This document shows, piece after piece, positions 1-5,730 of a stretch of 5,730 nucleotides of DNA (within the stretch, counting starts at the first letter, position 1; each line of letters opens with the position of its first letter). The position numbers and the translations under genes are program-made. Source of the DNA: Elusimicrobia bacterium RIFCSPLOWO2_01_FULL_64_13 (GTDB lineage: Bacteria; Elusimicrobiota; Elusimicrobia; 2-02-FULL-39-32); the NCBI GenBank assembly GCA_001800095.1, contig MGUT01000030.1, positions 28,730 through 34,459 on the forward strand, given 5' to 3'. Below the pieces are notes generated by a model, which did not search any database, had not been told where the DNA came from, and worked only from the letters and a program-made list of their open reading frames with translations.

Positions 1-306
1 TTCAACCGGAAAGGAGGCGCCGTCAGCATCGAGGCCGCTTCCTCCCCCGAAGGGCCGGTGGTGACGGTCCGGGATACCGGGATCGGAATAGAGGAAACGG
101 ATATCCCGCGGATCTTCGAACGCTTCTACCGGGTGGACCGGGACCGTTCCCGCGGCACCGGCGGGGCGGGCCTCGGGCTGGCCATCGTCAAGCACCTCGT
201 CGAGAACCTCGGCGGGTCCATCGATGTCCGCAGCCGTCCCGGAGAGGGATCGGCCTTCACGGTCCGCCTCCCTCCTTCAGATTCCCCTTCAAAAATAGTA
301 AAATAG
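1..306 (+). CDS. Sensor histidine kinase, C-terminal ATP-binding part (5' end outside window)
   Basis: This is the C-terminal 101 residues of a two-component sensor kinase; the reading frame is open from base 1, so the gene starts upstream of the window. The fragment is the back half of a HATPase_c domain, which binds ATP for autophosphorylation of a histidine in the missing part. Visible motifs in fragment numbering are the G1 box DTGIGI (25-30), the F box FERFYRVD (39-46) and the G2 box GGAGLGL (54-60), followed by the usual closing strand ending SAFTVRLP. The first residues, FNRKGG, match the stretch just after the N box, so that motif lies just off the edge. The RSRGTGGAGLGLAIVKHL style resembles PhoR-type kinases, but the sensor domain and partner regulator are not seen, so no symbol is given. 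It ends at TAG (304-306), 28 bases before carB on the same strand, so read-through into carB is possible. The family call is firm; the signal sensed is unknown. Confidence 0.94.
   Translation, partial: FNRKGGAVSIEAASSPEGPVVTVRDTGIGIEETDIPRIFERFYRVDRDRSRGTGGAGLGLAIVKHLVENLGGSIDVRSRPGEGSAFTVRLPPSDSPSKIVK
276..304 (+). promoter_or_regulatory. Candidate sigma70-type promoter for carB
   Basis: TTCAGA (276-281, four of six matches to TTGACA) is followed by a 17-base spacer and TAAAAT (299-304, five of six matches to TATAAT). The -10 element sits in a conspicuously AT-rich patch (about 290-306) at the very end of the histidine kinase gene, unlike the GC-rich sequence around it. Transcription would start near 311, giving carB a leader of about 24 bases. 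The match and its position fit a promoter, but it overlaps coding sequence, and carB could instead be read from the kinase promoter. Confidence 0.4.
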
Positions 307-316
307 TCCGAATCCC

Positions 317-329
317 TGAAGGATCTTCA
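317..329 (+). promoter_or_regulatory. carB ribosome binding site inside a small hairpin
   Basis: The Shine-Dalgarno-like AAGGA is at 319-323, 11 bases before the ATG at 335. It lies within a perfect inverted repeat, TGAAG (317-321), GAT loop (322-324), CTTCA (325-329), which could fold into a five-pair stem with a three-base loop. The binding site supports 335 as the start. The hairpin is short and only moderately stable, so a regulatory role is speculative. Confidence 0.5.
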
Positions 330-334
330 ACCCT

Positions 335-3300
335 ATGCCCAAGAGAACCGACATCCATCATATCCTGATCATCGGCAGCGGCCCGATCGTCATAGGCCAG
401 GCCTGCGAGTTCGACTATTCCGGCACGCAGGCGGTCAAGGCCTTGAAGTCCGAAGGGTACCGGGTCTCGCTCATCAATTCCAACCCGGCCACCATCATGA
501 CCGATCCCGAGCTCGCCGACGCCACCTACATCGAGCCCCTCAAGGCCGAGTTTGTGGAGAAGGTCATCGCCAAGGAGCGCCCCGACGCCCTCCTCCCCAC
601 CCTGGGCGGCCAGACCGCCCTCAACCTCGCCGTCGAGCTGGCGGAAAAGGGCGTCCTGGAGAAATACGGGGTGGAGCTCATCGGGGCGAAGCTCGATTCC
701 ATCAAGAAAGCCGAGGACCGCAAGCTTTTCAAGCAGACCATGATCGCCGCCGGGCTCGAGGTGCCCAAGTCCGGGGTCGCCACCAACATCGCCGAAGCCG
801 AGGAGACCGCGCGCTCCATCGGGTTCCCCCTCATCATCCGGCCTTCCTTCACCTTGGGCGGGAGCGGCTCCGCCATCGTCTATACCCAGGACGAGTTCCT
901 GGACTCCGCCACCCGGGCCCTGGAATGCAGTCCCATCTCCGAGATCCTCATCGAGGAAAGCGTGCTCGGCTGGAAGGAGTTCGAGCTCGAGGTGATGCGG
1001 GACATATCCGACAACTGCGTGGTCATCTGCTCCATCGAGAATTTCGACCCCATGGGGATCCACACGGGCGACTCGATCACGGTCGCCCCCGTTCAGACCC
1101 TGACCGACAAGGAGTTCCAAAGGCTCCGGGACATGGCGTTCACGTGCATCCGGGCCATCGGGGTGGAGACGGGCGGCTCCAACATCCAGTTCGGGGTCCA
1201 TCCCGTTACGGGAAGGGTCGTGCTGATCGAGATGAACCCGCGGGTGTCCCGGTCCTCGGCCCTGGCGTCCAAGGCCACGGGGTTCCCCATCGCCAAGATA
1301 GCGGCCAAGCTCGCCGTGGGCTACCGCCTGGACGAGATCCCCAACGACATCACCCGCAAGACCCCCGCCTGTTTCGAGCCGACCCAGGACTACTGCGTGG
1401 TCAAGGTCCCCCGGTTCGCTTTCGAGAAGTTCACCCAGACCGATCAGACCCTCACCAGCCAGATGAAGTCCGTGGGAGAAGTGATGGCCATCGGCAGGAC
1501 CTTCAAGGAGGCGATCCAGAAGGCCATCCGCGGTCTCGAGATCGGCCGGGACGGCCTGGGCGGAGACGGCCGCATGATCCAAAGCTCGCTCCGGGACCGG
1601 TCCAGGACGAGCAAGGAATACCGGGACCTGCTCGAGTCGGTCAAGCACAAGCTCCGCGTCCCCAACTGCGACCGCATCTTCAACATCAAGAACGCCATCC
1701 AGCTGGGATTGACCGTTCCGGAGGTCTCGGAGCTGACCGGCATCGACCCCTGGTTCATCCAGCAGATCCAGGAGATCCTGGACCTGGGCTCCTCCATTCG
1801 GAAGGCCGGGTTCCCCGTGCCCAGGGAACTCCTGGCCGAAGCCAAGAAATGCGGGTTTTCCGACAAGCAGATCGGCACTTTCACGAGGAAATCCCACCTG
1901 GAACTCCGCGCCTACCGCAAAAAACTCGGCATCCACCCGACGTACAAGGTCGTGGACACCTGCGCGGGCGAATTCCCGGCCGTGACCCCCTATTTTTACT
2001 CCTGTTATGAGGACGAGGACGAGGGCGAGGTCGACGGCTCCAAGAAGATCGTGATCCTCGGGGGCGGTCCCAACCGGATCGGCCAGGGCATCGAGTTCGA
2101 TTACTGCTGCGTCCACGCCGTGATGGCCCTGCGCGAGCTGGGCTACCGGACCCTGATGGTGAACTGCAACCCCGAGACCGTCTCCACGGACTACGACGTT
2201 TCCGACCGGCTTTATTTCGAGCCCCTCACTTTCGAGGACGTGATGAACATCGTCGAAAAGGAGAAGCCGGAGGGCGTGATCGTCCAGTTCGGGGGCCAGA
2301 CGCCCCTCAACCTCACGGGCCCGCTCGCCAGGGCGGGCGTCCGCATCCTGGGCACCTCGCCGGACGCGATCGATCTCTGCGAGGACCGGGAAAAATTCGG
2401 CCGGCTGCTCAAGGACATGAAGATACTCCATCCCGAATGGGGGAGCGCCAAGTCCGTGGCGGAAGCCAGGAAGATCGCCCGGGAGATCGGCTATCCCGTC
2501 ATGGTGCGCCCGTCCTACGTCCTCGGCGGGCGGGGGATGATGGTGGTGTACGACGAGGAGATGCTGTCGGCCTACCTCGCGAGCGCGGCCGTTTCCGCCT
2601 CCTGCCCCATCCTGGTGGACCGGTTCCTCTCCTCCGCCAAGGAGGTGGACGTGGACGCCCTCTGCGACGGGGAATCCGTGGCCATCGCAGGCATCATGGA
2701 GCACATCGAGGAGGCCGGGATCCATTCCGGCGATTCCGCCTGCATCCTGCCCCCCCAGTCCCTGACCGAACCGGAGCTCCGGAGCATCCGGGCCATCACG
2801 GAAAAGCTGGCCAAGGAACTTCGGGTCCAGGGTCTCCTGAACATCCAATTCGCCATCCAGCAGGGAAAAGTGCACGTGCTTGAGGTCAATCCCCGGGCTT
2901 CCCGGACCGTGCCCTTCGTCAGCAAGGCCACGGGCGTCCCCATCGCCAAGGTCGCCGCCAAGCTCATGGTCGGGGCCAGGCTCCATGACGTCCTCCCCGT
3001 TTTCCCGTCCAGTCCGTTCGTGGCGGTCAAGGAGTCGGTCCTGCCCTGGGAGAGGTTCCCCGGCACCGACGTGAGGCTGTCGCCCGAGATGCGCTCCACG
3101 GGAGAGGTCATGGGGTTGGACGAGGATTTTCCCCTGGCGTTCTACAAGTCCCAGATCGCGGCCGGGTCCGACGTGCCTTTGAAGGGGAACGTCCTGTTTT
3201 CGCTATGCGACGCGGACAAGCCGAGATCGGCGCCCATCGCCAGGGACCTCGCCCGTTCGGGCTTCAAGATCCTGGCCACGGAAGGGACCTACCGGTATTT

Positions 3301-3592
3301 CCGGGATCAGGGGATCGAGGTGGAGAAGGTCAGAAAGATATCGGAAGGGCGGCCGCACGTGGTGGACCTCATCAAGAACCGCGGGATACAGATCGTCGTG
3401 AACACTTCTTCGCCGACCCTCGCGTCCCGCTCGGACGGTTTCGAGATCCGGCAGGTGGCGTACCAGTTCCGGCTCCCCATTTTCACCACCCTGTCTTCGG
3501 TGCAGGCGTTCCGCGAGAGCATCGCCCGCATCGCCGACTCCCGGTCCGATATCCGGGTCCGCCCCCTGCAGGAACTATTTAATAAAAACTGA
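335..3592 (+). CDS. carB: Carbamoyl-phosphate synthase, large (synthetase/ammonia) subunit
   Basis: CarB makes carbamoyl phosphate from bicarbonate, two ATP and ammonia that the small subunit CarA releases from glutamine; the product feeds pyrimidine and arginine synthesis in the cytoplasm. The 1085-residue protein has the full architecture: a first ATP-grasp half (about 1-400, carboxyphosphate formation), an oligomerisation region (about 400-560), a second ATP-grasp half (about 565-945, carbamate phosphorylation) and an MGS-type allosteric domain (about 950-1085). It opens with MPKRTDI and GSGPIVIGQACEFDYSG; the second half repeats this as GGGPNRIGQGIEFDYCC. By recalled E. coli numbering, catalytic and metal ligands are present at R129, R169, H243, Q285, E299 and N301, and in the second half at Q838, E850 and N852. 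The MGS domain keeps the UMP/IMP-pocket positions K962, T982, T985, K1001 and N1023. It is about 12 residues longer than E. coli CarB, mostly from extra sequence around 400-445. The ATG at 335 gives the canonical N-terminus. No carA adjoins it in the window. Confidence 0.99.
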   Translation: MPKRTDIHHILIIGSGPIVIGQACEFDYSGTQAVKALKSEGYRVSLINSNPATIMTDPELADATYIEPLKAEFVEKVIAKERPDALLPTLGGQTALNLAVELAEKGVLEKYGVELIGAKLDSIKKAEDRKLFKQTMIAAGLEVPKSGVATNIAEAEETARSIGFPLIIRPSFTLGGSGSAIVYTQDEFLDSATRALECSPISEILIEESVLGWKEFELEVMRDISDNCVVICSIENFDPMGIHTGDSITVAPVQTLTDKEFQRLRDMAFTCIRAIGVETGGSNIQFGVHPVTGRVVLIEMNPRVSRSSALASKATGFPIAKIAAKLAVGYRLDEIPNDITRKTPACFEPTQDYCVVKVPRFAFEKFTQTDQTLTSQMKSVGEVMAIGRTFKEAIQKAIRGLEIGRDGLGGDGRMIQSSLRDRSRTSKEYRDLLESVKHKLRVPNCDRIFNIKNAIQLGLTVPEVSELTGIDPWFIQQIQEILDLGSSIRKAGFPVPRELLAEAKKCGFSDKQIGTFTRKSHLELRAYRKKLGIHPTYKVVDTCAGEFPAVTPYFYSCYEDEDEGEVDGSKKIVILGGGPNRIGQGIEFDYCCVHAVMALRELGYRTLMVNCNPETVSTDYDVSDRLYFEPLTFEDVMNIVEKEKPEGVIVQFGGQTPLNLTGPLARAGVRILGTSPDAIDLCEDREKFGRLLKDMKILHPEWGSAKSVAEARKIAREIGYPVMVRPSYVLGGRGMMVVYDEEMLSAYLASAAVSASCPILVDRFLSSAKEVDVDALCDGESVAIAGIMEHIEEAGIHSGDSACILPPQSLTEPELRSIRAITEKLAKELRVQGLLNIQFAIQQGKVHVLEVNPRASRTVPFVSKATGVPIAKVAAKLMVGARLHDVLPVFPSSPFVAVKESVLPWERFPGTDVRLSPEMRSTGEVMGLDEDFPLAFYKSQIAAGSDVPLKGNVLFSLCDADKPRSAPIARDLARSGFKILATEGTYRYFRDQGIEVEKVRKISEGRPHVVDLIKNRGIQIVVNTSSPTLASRSDGFEIRQVAYQFRLPIFTTLSSVQAFRESIARIADSRSDIRVRPLQELFNKN

Positions 3593-3595
3593 TCA
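3590..3595. other. Zero-gap convergent gene junction (shared TGATCA)
   Basis: The carB stop codon TGA (3590-3592) is followed at once by TCA (3593-3595), the reverse complement of the TGA stop of the minus-strand GAF/ANTAR gene. The two coding regions therefore meet with no intervening base, and the stops together form the palindrome TGATCA. There is no room for a terminator between the genes. I see no GC-rich hairpin followed by a T run on either side, so each transcript probably extends into the other gene in antisense or ends by a factor-dependent route. Confidence 0.9.
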
Positions 3596-4804
3596 GCGGA
3601 TGTGCTGCATCTCCGTGGACAGGATCACGGCCTCGGCGATGTCCTTGAGCGATCTGCGCGAGTCCATCGCCGTCCGGCGCATCTCCCCGAAGGCCTCGTC
3701 TTCCGAGAGCCCCCTGGACTTCATGAGGATGCCCTTGGCCCGCTCGATCAATTTTCTGGCGGCCAGTTCCTGCTCGGAGGCGAGGGCCTTCTCCATCCAG
3801 CGCGTGTTCTCGATGGCCACGGCCGCCTGGTGGGCGACCGAAGCGACCAGGCTGATCTCCGTTTCTTTGAAGTTGTGGGGCTCGGGGGTATAACAGTTGA
3901 GGACCCCGATGCATTTGTCGCGGACCGTCATGGGGACGCTCAAGAGCGAGGCGAGACCTTCCTGCTTGGCGATGTCCGGGTAGAGGTAGCCGGGCTCTTT
4001 AAGGACGTCGGTGATGGCGATGGGCCGCCTCTCCATCACGGCCCGTCCGGAAAGGCTCTGCGCCACCTTCACGGGCGGCTTTTTCCGGTATTCCTCGGAT
4101 AGGGACTGGGTCGCCGCGATCGAGAGCTCCTTCTTCTTTTCATCGAGCAGCATGAGGGAGCAGATCTTGAAGCCGAGGGACTTGGCCGTGATGGACACGA
4201 TCAACCGCAGGATCTCGTCCAGATACGATTCCCCCGCGACCAGGCGCGAGATCTGGGAAAGGGTCTCGATCTGCCGGGCCCGCTTTTGGGTCTCGGCGTG
4301 GAGCCGGGCGTTCTCGATGGATCCGGCGACCTGCCGGGAGATCGTGGTCAGGAGCTCGATCTCCGACGGGCGGTAAGCGTGGACTTTCTTGCGGTGGAGA
4401 TTGATGACTCCAGTCAGCTGGCCTTTCAAAAGGATGGGCACCGAAAGGAAGGACTCGTAGCGGTCCTCGGGCAAAGCGGAGAAGAACTTGAAGCGCGGGT
4501 CCTCGTAGGCCTTCCTGGGGATGGCGACCTGTTTTTTATGCTCGCCGACCCAGCCGGTGATGCCTTCCCCCAGCTTCATTTTGACCCGGCCCAGGGCGCC
4601 GGGATGGGGGTTGTAGGAACCGCTCAAAAGAAGCGAGTCCTCCTTCTCATCGTAGAGATAGATGAGGCAGGAATCGCTGCCCAGGACGCCGACGATCAGC
4701 TTGCAGATGCCCCGGAGGAGCTCGCCGAGGTCGATGGTGCCGGAGATGGTGTGGGTGATCTGGTGGAGGAGCTTCAGCTCCTGCTGTGGCTTGAGGCTCT
4801 TCAC
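3593..4804 (-). CDS. Tandem GAF-domain ANTAR protein, probable RNA-binding antiterminator
   Basis: This 403-residue soluble protein has two GAF sensor domains followed by an ANTAR domain. GAF1 covers about 26-163 (LGEGITGWVGE at 78-88, SVPILLKGQLTGVINL at 121-136). A helical linker (about 164-194) leads to GAF2, about 195-332 (SLSGRAVMERRPIAITDV at 250-267, SVPMTVRDKCIGVLNC at 289-304). The ANTAR domain, about 344-398, has the typical LIERAKGILM (352-361), SEDEAF (367-372) and SLKDIAEAVI helices. ANTAR domains bind paired hairpins in nascent RNA and stop a terminator from forming; GAF domains usually bind small molecules or mediate dimerisation. No receiver, kinase or membrane segment is present, so the signal is probably cytoplasmic and sensed directly by GAF. 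Ligand and RNA target are unknown. The start is GTG at 4804: an in-frame TAG lies four codons upstream (4818-4820), and I see no start codon before GAF1 begins. No Shine-Dalgarno sequence precedes it. It lies 35 bases downstream of nadE on the same strand. Confidence 0.95.
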   Translation of the reverse strand: MKSLKPQQELKLLHQITHTISGTIDLGELLRGICKLIVGVLGSDSCLIYLYDEKEDSLLLSGSYNPHPGALGRVKMKLGEGITGWVGEHKKQVAIPRKAYEDPRFKFFSALPEDRYESFLSVPILLKGQLTGVINLHRKKVHAYRPSEIELLTTISRQVAGSIENARLHAETQKRARQIETLSQISRLVAGESYLDEILRLIVSITAKSLGFKICSLMLLDEKKKELSIAATQSLSEEYRKKPPVKVAQSLSGRAVMERRPIAITDVLKEPGYLYPDIAKQEGLASLLSVPMTVRDKCIGVLNCYTPEPHNFKETEISLVASVAHQAAVAIENTRWMEKALASEQELAARKLIERAKGILMKSRGLSEDEAFGEMRRTAMDSRRSLKDIAEAVILSTEMQHIR

Positions 4805-4810
4805 GAATAT

Positions 4811-4839
4811 AGGATACTAGTCGACGGAGGGAATGTCAA
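4811..4839 (-). promoter_or_regulatory. Strong sigma70-type promoter for the GAF/ANTAR gene
   Basis: On the minus strand a perfect TTGACA (4839-4834) begins right after the nadE stop codon (4842-4840). A 17-base spacer (4833-4817) separates it from TATCCT (4816-4811), which keeps the key T, A and final T of the -10 box. Counting seven bases on places transcription start at about 4804, the G of the GTG start codon. The whole 35-base intergenic gap is thus used by the promoter, with no leader and no Shine-Dalgarno sequence. The spacer contains overlapping short palindromes ACTAGT (4816-4821) and GTCGAC (4820-4825) on the plus strand, too short to call an operator. Confidence 0.65.
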
Positions 4840-5730
4840 TCACGGCTCCCGGAAGCGGTTGGTGATGGGCATGCGGCGGTCGCGCCCGAACGCCCTGGGA
4901 GTGATCTTGATGCCGGGAGGGGACTGCCGGCGCTTGTATTCCGAAGCGTCGATCATGCGCAGGACGCGGTCGATGTTTTCCCGTCCGAATCCCGTTCGCA
5001 GGAGAGCGGCCCGGCTGGAATCGAGCTCGACGTAGCCGCGGATGATCCCGTCCAGGACGTCGTAAGGCGGCAGGGTGTCCTGGTCCTTCTGGCCCTCCCG
5101 CAGCTCCGCCGAGGGCGGTCTGCGGATGACGGAATCCGGGATCACGGCCCGGCCCTTGGAACGGTTCAAAAATCCGGCGAGGCGGTAGACGAGGGTCTTG
5201 GGCACGTCCTTGAGCACGCCGAATCCCCCCGCCGTGTCCCCGTAAAGGGTGCAGTATCCCGTCGAAACCTCCGATTTGTTCCCCGTGGTCAGGACCAGAT
5301 GCCCGAACTTGTTCGAGAGCGCCATGAGGATCATGCCGCGGATCCGCGACTGGAGGTTCTCCTCGGCGACGCCGGGCGGTTTCCCGCGGAAGGACGCGCA
5401 CAGGGTCTCAAGGAACTTCTCGAAGACGCCCTGGATGGGGATCTCGGAGAATTCGATGCCCAAGTTCGCCGCGACCGTCCTCGCGTCCGACCGCGTTCCG
5501 CTCGAGGAAAAGCGGGACGGCATGGTGACCCCGATGACCCGGTCCGGGCCGAGAGCGTCCGCGGCTATGGCGGCGGTGAGGGCGGAATCGATCCCGCCCG
5601 AGAGGCCGACCAGGGCCTTGGAGAACCGGTTCTTCTCCGCGTAGTCCCTGGTGCCGAGCACCAGCGCCCTGTAGATCTCCTCGTCCCCCTCCGGGACCGG
5701 CGCGGACCCCAGAGCGCGGGCGAGAGAAAG
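4840..5730 (-). CDS. nadE: Glutamine-dependent NAD+ synthetase, synthetase domain (5' end outside window)
   Basis: NadE catalyses the last step of NAD+ synthesis: ATP adenylates nicotinic acid adenine dinucleotide and ammonia converts it to the amide, in the cytoplasm. The frame is open to the right edge, so only the C-terminal 296 residues are seen. In fragment numbering they include the PP-loop SGGIDS (44-49), LTTGNKSE (147-154), LYGDTAGGF (162-170), KDVPKTLVYRLA (174-185), PPSAELR followed by KDQDTLPPYDVLD (215-227), and EYKRRQSPPG (264-273) near the end. The EEIYRALVLGTRDY lead-in before the PP-loop and the YKRRQSPPG/FGRDRR tail are typical of the long, glutamine-using form, whose nitrilase-like glutaminase domain would lie beyond the window. 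The short ammonia-only form would begin closer to the PP-loop. A GTG at 5661 is an internal valine, not a start. The gene ends in TGA at 4842-4840, where the next gene's promoter begins. Confidence 0.97.
   Translation of the reverse strand, partial: LSLARALGSAPVPEGDEEIYRALVLGTRDYAEKNRFSKALVGLSGGIDSALTAAIAADALGPDRVIGVTMPSRFSSSGTRSDARTVAANLGIEFSEIPIQGVFEKFLETLCASFRGKPPGVAEENLQSRIRGMILMALSNKFGHLVLTTGNKSEVSTGYCTLYGDTAGGFGVLKDVPKTLVYRLAGFLNRSKGRAVIPDSVIRRPPSAELREGQKDQDTLPPYDVLDGIIRGYVELDSSRAALLRTGFGRENIDRVLRMIDASEYKRRQSPPGIKITPRAFGRDRRMPITNRFREP

Noticed and set aside
925..2010. A 361-codon plus-strand open frame within carB
   Set aside because: It is a frame-shifted reading of carB, rich in R, P, G and H with no domain, while the carB frame is intact across the whole span.
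257..2986. A 909-codon open frame on the minus strand, opposite carB and the kinase tail
   Set aside because: Its codons are in register with those of carB, so a stop would need TTA, CTA or TCA in carB, and these A-ending codons are avoided in this GC-rich gene (a CTA does occur at 3203-3205). The translation is a low-complexity run of G, D, L, H and V with no recognisable domain. It is a composition artefact.
3540..3572. Inverted repeats near the carB end (CCCGG 3540-3544 / CCGGG 3553-3557, and CCTGCAGG 3565-3572) as a terminator
   Set aside because: They lie inside coding sequence, the stems are only four or five pairs, and no T run follows directly, so they do not make an intrinsic terminator.
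3598..3612. Small hairpin GATG-TGCTG-CATC just after carB
   Set aside because: Four pairs only, no T tract, and within the ANTAR coding region; too weak to be a terminator.
4806..4811. TATATT as the -10 box of the ANTAR promoter
   Set aside because: It matches the consensus better than TATCCT but would leave a 22-base spacer to the TTGACA and place the start inside the coding region; the 17-base option is more credible.
4286..5035. A 249-codon plus-strand open frame spanning the ANTAR and nadE genes
   Set aside because: It runs opposite two clearly homologous genes and across the promoter between them; its product has no recognisable motif and its length is explained by GC-rich codon use.
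4817..5401. A 194-codon minus-strand open frame overlapping nadE
   Set aside because: It is an alternate frame of nadE with R/P/G-rich composition; all NadE motifs lie in the other frame.

Overview
The window is a compact, GC-rich stretch of bacterial chromosome with almost no non-coding DNA. It holds two complete genes and two genes cut by the window edges. Dense packing, GC-ending codons, a full-length bacterial CarB, a glutamine-type NAD+ synthetase and a GAF-GAF-ANTAR regulator suggest a free-living, high-GC environmental bacterium. Groups such as Desulfobacterota, Acidobacteriota/Aminicenantes or Nitrospirota would fit, but the sequence does not settle the phylum. No tRNA, rRNA, CRISPR array, insertion sequence or phage gene is visible.

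Layout. The plus strand carries the last 101 codons of a sensor histidine kinase (1-306), a 28-base gap, and then carB (335-3592), the large subunit of carbamoyl-phosphate synthase. The minus strand carries, in transcription order, the C-terminal 296 residues of NAD+ synthetase nadE (5730 down to 4840), a 35-base gap, and a 403-residue tandem-GAF/ANTAR protein (4804 down to 3593). The two pairs converge: the stop codons of carB and of the ANTAR gene abut with no base between them (TGA|TCA at 3590-3595).

Regulation visible in the sequence. A sigma70-like promoter candidate for carB lies in the AT-rich tail of the kinase gene (276-304). It is followed by a small hairpin that contains the likely Shine-Dalgarno sequence (317-329). 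On the minus strand, the 35-base gap between nadE and the ANTAR gene is almost exactly one promoter: a perfect TTGACA directly after the nadE stop, a 17-base spacer, and TATCCT. The predicted transcription start falls on the G of the GTG start codon, so this mRNA may be leaderless.

How the genes relate. CarB and NadE both use ammonia released from glutamine, and ANTAR proteins are RNA-binding antiterminators that often control nitrogen metabolism. A nitrogen-status link is possible but is inference from neighbourhood only. I see no clearly new biological system. The points most worth a second look are the probably leaderless ANTAR regulator, the zero-base convergent junction, and a CarB whose UMP/IMP pocket looks intact while the allosteric-domain side of the ornithine pocket is changed.
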